Shown here: in pieces, positions 27,228 through 36,296 of the stretch | How positions within the stretch are numbered: the stretch's first letter is position 1 | Layout of the letters: every line of letters begins with the position of its first letter | DNA from: an uncultured Pelagibacteraceae bacterium | GTDB taxonomy: Bacteria; Pseudomonadota; Alphaproteobacteria; Pelagibacterales; Pelagibacteraceae | Direction of reading: 5' to 3' | DNA: 64,000 nt | Assembly: GCA_902590845.1 (NCBI GenBank) | Contig: CACIYJ010000002.1 | Location: forward strand, 1 to 64,000 | Made by a program: the position numbers and the translations under genes | Notes under the pieces: model-generated | The model's input: the letters and a program-made list of their open reading frames with translations, nothing else | Databases searched by the model: none | Told to the model about the DNA's origin: nothing

Positions 27228-27829
27228 GCGTCAGGCCATCTTCCTTTTTTTGCTGCATAATAACTTTTTAAAACTTCTGAAATTCCTTGAATTAATAAAA
27301 ATAAAATTCCAAACCATAAACAAGCTTTGATAGGCCACATATAAGGCATCCAAGCTGTATCCATTCCTCTTTCTCCTCTTTTAATAGACTCCAAAACAAA
27401 TCCTGTTGTCATATAAAAGAAAAAAAGTAATCCTGGAAAATAAAATAATAAGTATAACCAAAAATCTATAAGACCTTGTGTTCTTACTTTAAAATTTCTG
27501 TATAAGAAATCTGCTCTAATATGAACTCCTCTAGAAAGAGCGTATCCAGCGCCCAGCATAAATAAAGCACCGTAAAGAAATCTGCTCATGTCGTAAGCCC
27601 ACATTGTTGGAGCTAAAAATAATTTTCTTGCTAAAACTTCATAAACCATTGCAATCATTAAAGGCATTGTAATCCAGCAAACTACATTACCGATCCGTTT
27701 ACTCCATTTATCAATATTTGTGATTGTGGATGACATCCATTTAGGCATGTCCTCAGGCATCTTACTTGTGCCCTGTCGCCTTTCGGCGATCATTTCATCT
27801 GATTTATCTAGTTTTGTTCTTAAAGGCAT
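27224..27829 (-). CDS. dctQ: TRAP transporter small permease subunit
   Basis: The 201 residues have four hydrophobic segments (about 45-65, 85-100, 115-140 and 165-185) and the family motif YALSRGVHIRADFLY. An N-terminal extension of about 35 residues is polar. DctQ pairs with DctM in the inner membrane. It is preceded by the hairpin that follows the binding-protein gene. Confidence 0.88.
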   Translation of the reverse strand: MPLRTKLDKSDEMIAERRQGTSKMPEDMPKWMSSTITNIDKWSKRIGNVVCWITMPLMIAMVYEVLARKLFLAPTMWAYDMSRFLYGALFMLGAGYALSRGVHIRADFLYRNFKVRTQGLIDFWLYLLFYFPGLLFFFYMTTGFVLESIKRGERGMDTAWMPYMWPIKACLWFGILFLLIQGISEVLKSYYAAKKGRWPDA

Positions 27830-27848
27830 TGGCTCCTTCTTTTTTACT

Positions 27849-27888
27849 TAAAAAAATAAAGCGGATCAAGTAAATGACCCGCTTTATT
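27849..27888 (-). terminator. Intercistronic terminator/attenuator after the TRAP binding-protein gene
   Basis: On the minus strand a 14-bp stem with one G-U pair (27875-27888 with 27855-27868) and a 6-nt loop is followed by six U. It lies between the dctP stop and dctQ start, in the same place as the hairpin in the tau operon. Confidence 0.88.
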
Positions 27889-27906
27889 ATAATCTATACT
27901 TAATGA

Positions 27907-29001
27907 CTATTTTAATGTCGCTGCGTGAGCCATTCCTAGCTTAGCATTAGACATCTGAGCTCCACTCCAGAAAGGTACTGCGATATCAGCAAATTTCTTT
28001 TGTGAGTTCCAAACTTTTGCAAAGAATTTATTTTTCGCTGCATTAGTTTCTAAACTTTTCTTAGCTGCTGCCATATAAGCTGGGAAATAATCAGCAGGAG
28101 TATCATGTAAGATTACACCGTGATTCTGAGTTAAATCCGCTAGCGCTTTACCATTTTCGTAAATTCTATAACTCATAGCTTTACTTAATGATGCATTCGC
28201 TGCAACTTCCATAGCTTTTTTCTCAAGCTTAGTCATTTTTTTGTAAACGTCTCCATTTACATAAAGGTCAGCATTTACCACTACTTGGTGTAAACCTTGT
28301 AGATAGTAGTGCTTAAGAACTTTTTGGAAACCAAATACACTGTCCGGTTTTGGACAACACCATTCAGCTGCATCGATAGTTCCTTTTTCAAGAGCTGGTA
28401 GAATATCTCCACCACCCATTGCAACAGAAGCTACACCGATATCTTTATAAGTTTGACCTGGAATTCCTGGAGGAGTTCTAAATCTATACTTTCTAAAGTC
28501 AGCCATGCTGTTAATAGGCTCTTTAAACCAACCTAAAGCCTCTGGGCCTACTGGTTGAAGCATAAAGCCTTTTATGTTTCTTCCCATTTCTTTCCATAGT
28601 TGGTCGTATAATTCTTTACCACCGCCATATTGAAACCAAGATAGGAACGCTATGTTGTCGATACCAACACCTGCGCCTGCTACTGGCGAACCAAATAACA
28701 TAGCTGCTGGGTGTTCACCAGACCAGTAGTGAGTCCAAGCAAATCCACAATCGATCAGTCCTTTATCTACTGCATCTAATGTTTCTTTAACTCCAACAAC
28801 AGTACCTGCTGGCATAATTTCAAACTTAATTGAACCACCTGTTAAAGCAGTTACGTCAGCTCCGAAATCTTTTAGCATTTTTACTTCGTCAGCCTTTGCA
28901 CTGATAACAGTTTGGCATTTTAATGTTTTAGCGTTTGCAGCAGATATTGAGAATCCAATAAATGCAACTAAACTTAAAACAACAGTTAATAATTTTTTCA
29001 T
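27907..29001 (-). CDS. dctP: TRAP transporter periplasmic substrate-binding protein
   Basis: The 364 residues begin with a signal peptide (about 1-24, ending ISAANA). The mature domain is DctP-type: LKCQTVISAKADEVKMLKDF start, FEIMPAGTVVGVKETLDAV, a signature MADFRKYRFRTPPGIPGQ with the conserved ligand Arg, and ALEKGTIDAAEWCCP. It binds an organic anion in the periplasm. It is the first gene of the TRAP-hpsN operon, so its ligand is probably dihydroxypropanesulfonate. A promoter-like sequence lies just upstream. Confidence 0.92.
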   Translation of the reverse strand: MKKLLTVVLSLVAFIGFSISAANAKTLKCQTVISAKADEVKMLKDFGADVTALTGGSIKFEIMPAGTVVGVKETLDAVDKGLIDCGFAWTHYWSGEHPAAMLFGSPVAGAGVGIDNIAFLSWFQYGGGKELYDQLWKEMGRNIKGFMLQPVGPEALGWFKEPINSMADFRKYRFRTPPGIPGQTYKDIGVASVAMGGGDILPALEKGTIDAAEWCCPKPDSVFGFQKVLKHYYLQGLHQVVVNADLYVNGDVYKKMTKLEKKAMEVAANASLSKAMSYRIYENGKALADLTQNHGVILHDTPADYFPAYMAAAKKSLETNAAKNKFFAKVWNSQKKFADIAVPFWSGAQMSNAKLGMAHAATLK

Positions 29002-29033
29002 TATTCCCCCGTTTTTTATTAATAAAAAAAAGG

Positions 29034-29062
29034 ATTAAACCTGTTATAAAAATGAGAGTCAA
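29034..29062 (-). promoter_or_regulatory. Candidate promoter of the TRAP/hpsN operon
   Basis: On the minus strand TTGACT and TTTAAT are separated by exactly 17 bp, about 33 bp before the dctP ATG. The region also serves the divergent GMC gene at 29142. Seen by eye; no regulator site identified. Confidence 0.5.
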
Positions 29063-29141
29063 ACAAAAGTCTTAAAACTACAGGTTGTATTAGACACGTT
29101 GGCATTTATTAAATTTCTCACCTATAAGATATAATTTAGCC

Positions 29142-30755
29142 ATGGAAGAATTTGATTACATAATTATTGGTGCAGGATCAGCAGGCTGTGTCCTGGCTAA
29201 TCGATTAACTGCTGATGAAAACAATAAAGTTCTCTTATTAGAGGCTGGAGGCAAAGATACATATCCGTGGATACATATCCCAGTGGGTTATTATAAAACC
29301 ATGCATAATCCAAAAGTAGACTGGTGCTTTCATACTGAAAAAGATGAAACCATGAATAATAGATCTATTCGTTATCCAAGAGGTAAAACACTGGGTGGAA
29401 GTTCTTCAATAAATGGTCTGCTTTGGATTAGGGGTCAAAGCAATGATTATGATAACTGGAGGCAGCAGGGAAATGCCGGATGGGGATGGGATGATGTTCT
29501 TCCATATTTTTTGAAATCAGAAAATAATGAATTAGGAAAAAGTGAATTTCATAATGATAAAGGTCCAATTACAGTATCTAATAAGCAAATAAATTTAAAT
29601 ATGTTGGAGGAATTTCAAAATGCTGCGGAAGAAATAGGAATACCAAGAACTAATGATTTTAATACAGGTGATAATTTTGGAATTGGATATTTTCAATTTA
29701 CTACTAGCCGTCAAAAACTATTAAAATTAAGATGTAGTGCTGCTAAAGGATATTTAAACCCTATAAAAAAAAGATCAAATCTAAAAATTATTGTTAACGC
29801 TCATGTTCAAAAAATAAATTTTGAAGGAAAAAAAGCAGTTGGAGTAAATTATTACACTGGATATAAACTAAATTCAGTAAAAACAAAAAAAGAAGTGCTA
29901 TTATCAGCTGGTTCAATCGGATCTCCACATATTTTACAGGTTTCTGGTGTAGGTGACGGACAAAAATTAAAAAAACATGGTATAGATATTATTCATGAAT
30001 TGAAAGGTGTTGGTAAAAATTTACAAGATCACTTGATGTTAAGACCTGTTTATAAAGTTAAAAATTTAAAATCATTAAATAGTAAGATTAATAGTTTGTT
30101 TGGAAATTTTTTAATAGGATTAGAATACATTTTTAAACAAAGTGGGCCTATGACAATGGGCGCAAGCCAAGTATGTGGTTTTGTAAAGAGCGATCCATCA
30201 AGAGCAACACCTAATTTACAATTTCATGTCCAACCAATTAGTACAGATATTTTAGGAGCAACTAAAATGCATGACTTTGATGGTATAACTCCTACAATTG
30301 CAAATGTCAGGCCTACAAGTAGAGGTGAAATAAATATAATAAGCAATGATAGTAGAGATAATCCAAAAATTAAAATGAACTATTTGTCCACTCAAGATGA
30401 TAGAGATGTTTCTGCAAAAGGTTTAAAAATTGTTAGAAAAATTATGATGGAAACAGAAACTTTCAAAAAATATGAGCCCGAAGAATATAGACCAGGTACA
30501 CACATCACTGACGATGAAGAATTAGTTAAAGCTGCAAGCGAACATGCTCAAACAATTTTTCATCCTGTTGGAACTTGCAAAATGGGTAATAATGACGAGA
30601 CTGTTGTTAATGAAAAATTAAAAGTTCATGGAATAGAAAATTTAAGAGTAATTGATGCTTCAATTATGCCTCATATTACATCTGGAAATACTAATGCACC
30701 AACTATAATGATTGCTGAAAAAGCTGCTGACATGATAGTGGAAGATTACAAATAA
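29142..30755 (+). CDS. GMC-family FAD oxidoreductase (choline-dehydrogenase-like), possible isethionate dehydrogenase
   Basis: The 537 aa have the GMC layout: FAD-binding [18 protein letters not shown] at 5-22, GMC signature 1 [20 protein letters not shown], signature 2 [16 protein letters not shown], and the active-site His in [10 protein letters not shown] plus the C-terminal [19 protein letters not shown]. It oxidises a primary alcohol, passing electrons from FAD. Choline is the usual annotation, but the same family includes the isethionate dehydrogenase IseJ. The nearby xsc and TRAP system make a sulfonate alcohol a credible substrate. No betaine aldehyde or choline genes lie alongside. 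The next gene starts 2 bases after its stop. Confidence 0.88.
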   Translation: MEEFDYIIIGAGSAGCVLANRLTADENNKVLLLEAGGKDTYPWIHIPVGYYKTMHNPKVDWCFHTEKDETMNNRSIRYPRGKTLGGSSSINGLLWIRGQSNDYDNWRQQGNAGWGWDDVLPYFLKSENNELGKSEFHNDKGPITVSNKQINLNMLEEFQNAAEEIGIPRTNDFNTGDNFGIGYFQFTTSRQKLLKLRCSAAKGYLNPIKKRSNLKIIVNAHVQKINFEGKKAVGVNYYTGYKLNSVKTKKEVLLSAGSIGSPHILQVSGVGDGQKLKKHGIDIIHELKGVGKNLQDHLMLRPVYKVKNLKSLNSKINSLFGNFLIGLEYIFKQSGPMTMGASQVCGFVKSDPSRATPNLQFHVQPISTDILGATKMHDFDGITPTIANVRPTSRGEINIISNDSRDNPKIKMNYLSTQDDRDVSAKGLKIVRKIMMETETFKKYEPEEYRPGTHITDDEELVKAASEHAQTIFHPVGTCKMGNNDETVVNEKLKVHGIENLRVIDASIMPHITSGNTNAPTIMIAEKAADMIVEDYK

Positions 30756-30757
30756 AG

Positions 30758-31918
30758 ATGGCTAATTATAACTGGAATTATCCAACAACATTATGGGTGG
30801 GTGAAAATAGAATAAAAGATTTGCCTTTAGCATGCAGCAATTTAAATATAAAAAATCCTTTATTTGTAACTGACAAAGATCTTATAAATTTACAATTTGT
30901 TAAAGATATTATTTTTAATTTAAATAAAAATTTCTCTAAATTAGCTACTTTTTCAGACTTTTCAGGAAACCCAATAGGAGAAAATGTAGATGATGGCATA
31001 ACTGTTTTTAAAAAAAATCAGTGTGATGGAGTAATTGCTTTTGGTGGTGGAAGTGGACTTGATGTAGGAAAAGGAATTGCTTTCATGTCAGGTCAATCTA
31101 GGCCGATATGGGATTTTGAAGATATAGGAGATTATTGGAAAAGAGCTGACGAAAAAAATATTGCACCAATTATAGCGATCCCTACTACAGCTGGAACCGG
31201 ATCTGAAACTGGAAGAGCTTCTGCTATTATTAATAATCAAACAGGTGTAAAAAAAATAATTTTTCATCCAAAATTGTTGCCATCAATTGTTATTTTAGAT
31301 CCAGTTTTAACAGTTGATTTGTCACCAAGACTGACTGCAGCAACTGGAATGGATGCTCTTGCCCATAACCTAGAAGCTTTTTGTGCACCAGGTTTTCATC
31401 CAATGGCAGATGGAATTGCAATTGAAGGCATTAAGCTAATAAAAAAATCTCTATTAAATGCAGTGAATAATGGGAAAGACTTAAATGCCAGAGCAGATTT
31501 ATTAGCCGCAGCAAGTATGGGTTCAACTGCTTTTCAAAAAGGCTTAGGTGCAATTCATTCTTTAAGTCATCCAGTGAATGCTCAATTTAATGTTCACCAC
31601 GGGTTATCAAATGCAATTTTTATGCCATATGTTTTAACTTTTAATAAAAATTTAATAGAAGATAGGATTGTATCTATTTGTGATTATCTTAATTTAGATA
31701 AAAATTTTGAAAGTTTTTTAAACTGGATTTTAAATTTGCGAAAAGAATTAAATATTCCACATAAACTTTCCGATGTTGTTGAAGAGAATAAAATTAACTT
31801 AGATCAATTATCAGTAATGGCTTTAGAGGATCCATCAACAGCTACAAATCCAAGAAAAATGACTGTTGATGATATGAAAATTTTATACGAACATAGTATA
31901 TCTGGAAAGTTGTTTTAA
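30758..31918 (+). CDS. Iron-containing alcohol dehydrogenase
   Basis: The 386 residues follow the Fe-ADH family: VIAFGGGSGLDVGKGIA (NAD motif), IPTTAGTGSETGRASA, then metal ligands in TGMDALAHNLEAF and LGAIHSLSHPVNAQF and the His in NVHHGLSNA. Members include sulfoacetaldehyde reductases (SarD-like) as well as general alcohol enzymes. It is coupled to the GMC gene (2-base gap), so both probably act on the same alcohol or aldehyde pair. Its stop overlaps the ATG of the GMC relic. Confidence 0.88.
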   Translation: MANYNWNYPTTLWVGENRIKDLPLACSNLNIKNPLFVTDKDLINLQFVKDIIFNLNKNFSKLATFSDFSGNPIGENVDDGITVFKKNQCDGVIAFGGGSGLDVGKGIAFMSGQSRPIWDFEDIGDYWKRADEKNIAPIIAIPTTAGTGSETGRASAIINNQTGVKKIIFHPKLLPSIVILDPVLTVDLSPRLTAATGMDALAHNLEAFCAPGFHPMADGIAIEGIKLIKKSLLNAVNNGKDLNARADLLAAASMGSTAFQKGLGAIHSLSHPVNAQFNVHHGLSNAIFMPYVLTFNKNLIEDRIVSICDYLNLDKNFESFLNWILNLRKELNIPHKLSDVVEENKINLDQLSVMALEDPSTATNPRKMTVDDMKILYEHSISGKLF

Positions 31919-32013
31919 TGAAAAATTTAAATTTATTAGTTGTCAAAGGAAATACTAATGCACCAACCATTATGATTGCAGAAAAGGTGTCTGACATGGT
32001 ATTAAATAAATAA
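31918..32013 (+). pseudogene. Relic of a second GMC oxidoreductase C-terminus
   Basis: The 31-codon frame encodes [19 protein letters not shown], near-identical to the C-terminus of the GMC enzyme upstream. Over 54 nt (31948-32001 against 30684-30737) I count 46 identical bases, about 85%. The rest of the gene is absent, so this is a remnant left by deletion or partial duplication. It now lies exactly between Fe-ADH (1-base overlap) and terC. Confidence 0.8.
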
Positions 32014-32015
32014 TC

Positions 32016-32591
32016 ATGTCTGAACAAATAATTATATTCTCACAAATTGTTTTTATTGACTTAGTTCTTGCAGGAGACAATGCGATTATCATTGGTATGG
32101 TTGCGTCTAAATTTCCTTTAGATCAAAGAAAGAAAATTATCTTTTGGGGTATAGGTGGAGCAGTAATTTTAAGAATTATTTTAACTTTGCTTACTGCATA
32201 TTTATTGCAGATCACTGGTTTAAGATTAATTGGAGGAATATTACTTCTTTATATTGTTTATAAACTTTATGTAGACGTAATAAAAAATGCTTCAAGTGAA
32301 AACAAAGATATTAAGGTAGATAATTCAAATTTATTAAAAGCTATTTGGACAATTTTGCTGGCAGATTTTACAATGAGTTTAGATAATGTCTTAGGTGTTG
32401 CTGGAGCTGCAGGCCATCATTATCATTTATTGATATTTGGATTGATATTATCCATAGTATTAATGGCTGTTGCTGCTACTTTAATCTCAAAATGGATCAA
32501 AGAGCATAAGTGGATTGCTTGGATTGGTTTATTGGCTATATTAATAGTCGCTTTAGAATTAATCTATACAGATATAAAAATATTGATTTAA
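32016..32591 (+). CDS. TerC/YjbE family integral membrane protein
   Basis: The 191 residues hold about six membrane segments and the family motifs IDLVLAGDNAIIIGMVA near the start and LADFTMSLDNVLGVAGA in the middle, both with the acidic-Asn pairs (GDN, LDN) typical of TerC. These proteins are linked to metal (Mn) efflux or metal loading during secretion. The stop overlaps the next ATG by one base. No link to neighbouring functions is evident. Confidence 0.85.
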   Translation: MSEQIIIFSQIVFIDLVLAGDNAIIIGMVASKFPLDQRKKIIFWGIGGAVILRIILTLLTAYLLQITGLRLIGGILLLYIVYKLYVDVIKNASSENKDIKVDNSNLLKAIWTILLADFTMSLDNVLGVAGAAGHHYHLLIFGLILSIVLMAVAATLISKWIKEHKWIAWIGLLAILIVALELIYTDIKILI

Positions 32592-33355
32592 TGCTTAAAC
32601 AAATAAATTTAAAAAACAAAGTTGCTTTAGTTACAGGTGCTGGAAAAGGCATTGGTAAAGCATGTGCTATAGCTTTGGCTCAGGCAGGAGCAAAAGTAAT
32701 TATTATTAGTAGAACAAAAAGTGACTTGGATAAGGTAAGTAAAATAATAAAAAGAACTAAAGGATCAAGTCAATCATTTATTTGTGACGTAACTCACACA
32801 TCAAAATTTAATACAATTGTAAATAGTTTGTCAAAATTGGACATACTAGTCAATAATGCAGGCAATAATCGCCCTGAACATTTTACAAAAGTAAAAAAAG
32901 CAGACATGGATTACATAGTTAATTTAAATCTAAAAGCTTGTTTTAATATTGCTCAAATTTGTACAAAGAAAATGTTGGAATCTAAAAATAGAAAAAAAAC
33001 AGGTGGTTCAATTATTAATATGTCATCGCAACTGGGTAAAGTTGGCGCTCCAATAAGAAGCGTCTACAACATGACTAAATTTGGTTTAGAGGGTCTCACT
33101 AGAGGAATGGCAATTGATTTAGCTAAAAACAATATTAGAGTGAATACTGTTTGTCCAACCTTTGTGTTAACTCCGATGGTTAAAGATTTTTTTAAAAATA
33201 AAAAATTTAAAAAAGATATGATTAAAAATATACCTTTGGGAAGAGTTGCAGAGGAAAGTGATGTAGCGACTGCTGTAGCTTTTTTAGCAGCTGACAGTTC
33301 AGCTATGATAACTGGAACATCTTTGGTGGTTGATGGTGGTTGGACAGCTCAATAA
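32591..33355 (+). CDS. Short-chain dehydrogenase/reductase (SDR)
   Basis: The start is the ATG at 32591 overlapping the terC stop, giving 254 aa; a longer in-frame extension into terC is unlikely. Classical SDR motifs are present: ALVTGAGKGIGKACA, LVNNAGNNRPE, INMSSQLG (catalytic Ser) and the YNMTK catalytic Tyr-Lys. C-terminal SLVVDGGWTAQ is typical of the gluconate 5-dehydrogenase/3-oxoacyl reductase group. Substrate unknown. Confidence 0.88.
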   Translation: MLKQINLKNKVALVTGAGKGIGKACAIALAQAGAKVIIISRTKSDLDKVSKIIKRTKGSSQSFICDVTHTSKFNTIVNSLSKLDILVNNAGNNRPEHFTKVKKADMDYIVNLNLKACFNIAQICTKKMLESKNRKKTGGSIINMSSQLGKVGAPIRSVYNMTKFGLEGLTRGMAIDLAKNNIRVNTVCPTFVLTPMVKDFFKNKKFKKDMIKNIPLGRVAEESDVATAVAFLAADSSAMITGTSLVVDGGWTAQ

Positions 33356-34151
33356 AATCGCAATCTTATTTTTACTAATAATATTTTCAAATCAAAATTT
33401 GAATGCGGTAGAATTTAAAGGAAAATTCATTCAAGGATCTTTTATTCTAGGAAAAACAAATCCTGGATCAAAAGTTAAAATTGATAAAAAAAATGTTCTA
33501 GTTACCGATGATGGTTATTTTGCTTTTGGTATAGGAAGAGACAGAAAAAATGATGTAACTATTCGAATTATAAAAAATCAAAAATTAGATGTAATTGTAA
33601 AAAAAGTCTTTAAAAGAAAATATAAAATACAAAGAATTGACGGTCTTCCTGAAAAAAAAGTTACTCCTCCAAAAGAAGTATATGAAAGAATAAAAAGAGA
33701 AAATAAAATAATTGCTGATGCTAGAGCAATAGAAAGTGATCTAGATTTTTTTACAAAAGAATTTATTAATCCTCTCGATAAAGCAATTGTTACCGGAGTC
33801 TATGGCAGTCAAAGAATATTAAATGGAAAACCGAAATGGCCTCATTATGGGATAGACTTTGCGGCAAAAGAAGGCACTAAAATTAAAGCTATGTTAGATG
33901 GAACGGCAACCATGGTGGAGCCTGATTTATTTTATACAGGTGGTACTTTAATCTTTGATCATGGACACGGAATTTCTACTTTGTATATGCACATGAAAGA
34001 TATTTACATAAAAAAAGGACAGAAAATTAAACAGGGAGAAATAATAGGCACAGTTGGGTCTACAGGAAGATCAACAGGACCACATTTAGATGTTAGGCTT
34101 AATTGGTTTGGCGTAAGGTTAGACCCTGCAACAGTATTGGATTTAAACTAA
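33333..34151 (+). CDS. M23-family (LytM) peptidase-like protein
   Basis: The 272 residues begin with a hydrophobic signal segment (about 7-25, LNKIAILFLLIIFSNQNLNA). The C-terminal LytM domain has WPHYGIDFAAKEGTKIKA (zinc His and Asp) and ends STGPHLDVRLNWFGVRLDP. In place of the usual HLH, this subfamily has HLD, seen in many proteobacterial homologues, so it may be a regulator or a variant hydrolase of peptidoglycan cross-links. The start overlaps the SDR gene; ATG at 33333 is preferred over the TTG before it. Its stop overlaps that of xsc. Confidence 0.82.
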   Translation: MVVGQLNKIAILFLLIIFSNQNLNAVEFKGKFIQGSFILGKTNPGSKVKIDKKNVLVTDDGYFAFGIGRDRKNDVTIRIIKNQKLDVIVKKVFKRKYKIQRIDGLPEKKVTPPKEVYERIKRENKIIADARAIESDLDFFTKEFINPLDKAIVTGVYGSQRILNGKPKWPHYGIDFAAKEGTKIKAMLDGTATMVEPDLFYTGGTLIFDHGHGISTLYMHMKDIYIKKGQKIKQGEIIGTVGSTGRSTGPHLDVRLNWFGVRLDPATVLDLN

Positions 34152-35929
34152 TTTAATCCTTTTTGAGATTTCATATCAGTTTTTTTTATACCAGCAACTC
34201 TAACCGGTTTTTTCATTGCATCTCTTCTAAATGGTTCACCTAATTCTTGATTTAAAATAACTTCAATAAAAGTTGTAATTCCTTTTTTTTGATCTTCGCA
34301 AGATTGTTTTATTGCTTTTGTAGTTTCTTCCATTGTTTTTACAGTGATTCCTTTTAAACCACATGCATTAGCAACTTTTGCATAACTTAATTCTGGATCT
34401 AATTCTGTTCCAACAAAATTATCATCAAACCATAATATAGAATTTCTCTTTTCCGCACCCCATTGATAATTTCTAAAAATTACCATTGAAATAGCAGGCC
34501 ATTCTTTTCGAGCACATGAGCTCATTTCATTCATACTAATTCCAAAAGCTCCGTCGCCAGCAAACCCTATTACAGGAGTATTTGGACAACCAATTTTTGC
34601 TCCAAGTATTGATGGAAATCCATAACCACAAGGTCCAAATAAACCGGGTGCTAAATACTTTCTCCCTTTTTCAAATGTTGGGTAAGCGTTACCTATTGCG
34701 CAATTGTTTCCAATATCACTTGATATAATTACATCATTTGACATTCCAGCTTGTATGGCTCTCCAAGCTTGTCTTGGTGACATTCTGTCTTTATCTCTTT
34801 CTCTCGCTTCTTTATTCCAAACCGTGCCCGGATCATCATCTTCATGGTCTAAACTTGATAATTTTTGTAACCATGCTGATTTAGTTTGATGAATTAAATC
34901 TTTTCTTTTCTTTCTATCTGTATCCCCTGCTTTTGGAGAAAGCTTGCTTAATAACTGTTGAGCTACAAGTTTTGCATCTCCGCAAATACCAACTGTTACT
35001 TTTTTTGTTAAACCAATTCTGTCAGAATTCATATCAACTTGAATTATTTTTGCATTCTTAGGCCAATAATCAATTCCATATCCAGGTAAAGTAGAAAAAG
35101 GATTTAATCTAGTTCCAAGAGCTAAAACTACATCAGCTTTTGCTATTAATTCCATTCCTGCTTTAGAACCGTTGTATCCTAAAGGTCCGACTGCTAAAGG
35201 ATGGCTTCCTGGAAAACTATCGTTGTGTTGGTAACCAGAACATACTGGTGAATCTAATTTCTCAGCTAATTTTACACAATCATCAATTGCTCCACCAATA
35301 ACTACTCCTGCTCCGGATAAAATAACTGGAAATTTTGCATCAGATAATAATTTTGCAGCTTTGTTAATAGCCTCTATTCCTCCTGCTTGTCTTTCTAATC
35401 TAACAATAGGAGGTAAATCTATATCAATAACTTGAGTCCAGTAATCTCTTGGTACATTAATTTGTGCTGGCGCAGAACCTCTGATAGCTTTTTCAATAAC
35501 GCGATTTAATACTTCAGCCATTCTAGATGGATCTCTTACTTCTTCTTGGTAACAGACCATATCTTTAAATAAATTCATCTGTTCTACTTCTTGAAATCCA
35601 CCTTGTCCCATTGTTTTATTTGCTGCTTGAGGCGTCACTAAAAGTAATGGAGTATGATTCCAATAAGCTGTTTTAATTGGTGTAACTAATCCAGTAATCC
35701 CTGGGCCATTTTGAGCAATGACCATAGACATTTTTCCTGTTGCTCTTGTATAGCCATCTGCAATTAATCCTCCATTAGTTTCGTGAGCAACATCCCAAAA
35801 TGTGATTCCTGCATCAGGAAAAATATCAGAAATAGGCATGAAGGCAGACCCAATTATTCCAAAAGCATGTTCAATACCATGCATTTGCAAAACTTTTACA
35901 AAAGCTTCTTCTGTTGTCATTTTTGCCAT
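34148..35929 (-). CDS. xsc: Sulfoacetaldehyde acetyltransferase
   Basis: The 593-residue thiamine-diphosphate enzyme has the cofactor Glu in VAHETNGGLIADGYTRATGK, a central domain with VLALGTRLNPFSTLPGYGID, and the GDGAFGISMNEMSS...NYQWG binding motif near the C-terminus. The opening MAKMTTEEAFVKVLQMHGIEHA and GIIGSAFMPISDIFPDAGI follow Xsc rather than acetolactate synthase. It converts sulfoacetaldehyde and phosphate to acetyl phosphate and sulfite. Phosphate acetyltransferase, aminotransferase and tauABC elsewhere in the window complete the taurine route. It is divergent from suyAB across 72 bp. Confidence 0.93.
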   Translation of the reverse strand: MAKMTTEEAFVKVLQMHGIEHAFGIIGSAFMPISDIFPDAGITFWDVAHETNGGLIADGYTRATGKMSMVIAQNGPGITGLVTPIKTAYWNHTPLLLVTPQAANKTMGQGGFQEVEQMNLFKDMVCYQEEVRDPSRMAEVLNRVIEKAIRGSAPAQINVPRDYWTQVIDIDLPPIVRLERQAGGIEAINKAAKLLSDAKFPVILSGAGVVIGGAIDDCVKLAEKLDSPVCSGYQHNDSFPGSHPLAVGPLGYNGSKAGMELIAKADVVLALGTRLNPFSTLPGYGIDYWPKNAKIIQVDMNSDRIGLTKKVTVGICGDAKLVAQQLLSKLSPKAGDTDRKKRKDLIHQTKSAWLQKLSSLDHEDDDPGTVWNKEARERDKDRMSPRQAWRAIQAGMSNDVIISSDIGNNCAIGNAYPTFEKGRKYLAPGLFGPCGYGFPSILGAKIGCPNTPVIGFAGDGAFGISMNEMSSCARKEWPAISMVIFRNYQWGAEKRNSILWFDDNFVGTELDPELSYAKVANACGLKGITVKTMEETTKAIKQSCEDQKKGITTFIEVILNQELGEPFRRDAMKKPVRVAGIKKTDMKSQKGLN

Positions 35930-36001
35930 AGAAATCCTTTAAAAAAATTTAAAACTTACTTTAAATATATCAAAATTTAGTCTATATCCATTAAATATTT
36001 T

Positions 36002-36289
36002 ATGTCACAACCTGATCTAATAATACATGACGAAAAAGATAATGTTGGAGTTGTTGTAATAGAAACAACGAAAAAAAGCCAAGATTGTAGCGCTTGGATT
36101 ATGGAAAATGACAAAACGATAAAAGTTCCATCTACAAACGATATTCCTTTGGGACACAAAATTGCACTTAAAGATCTTAAAGTAGGAGATACAATTTTTA
36201 AATATGGTCATGATATTGGCAAAGTTGTCAAAGAAATTAAAAAGGGTGAACATGTGCATGTTCATAATGTAAAAACAAAAAAATGGTAA
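36002..36289 (+). CDS. suyA: Sulfolactate sulfo-lyase, small (SAF-domain) subunit
   Basis: This 95-residue SAF-domain protein has [20 protein letters not shown] followed by [18 protein letters not shown], the standard SAF/UxaA N-terminal pattern. In SuyAB the small subunit pairs with SuyB to split (R)-sulfolactate into pyruvate and sulfite. The next gene starts 7 nt downstream and encodes the large subunit. Altronate dehydratase has the same domain, but the neighbours are sulfonate genes. Confidence 0.85.
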   Translation: MSQPDLIIHDEKDNVGVVVIETTKKSQDCSAWIMENDKTIKVPSTNDIPLGHKIALKDLKVGDTIFKYGHDIGKVVKEIKKGEHVHVHNVKTKKW

Positions 36290-36296
36290 ATTTATA

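Noticed and set aside
34148-35929. Acetolactate synthase large subunit
   Set aside because: The N-terminal and central motifs follow Xsc, no small subunit gene is adjacent, and suyAB is divergent.
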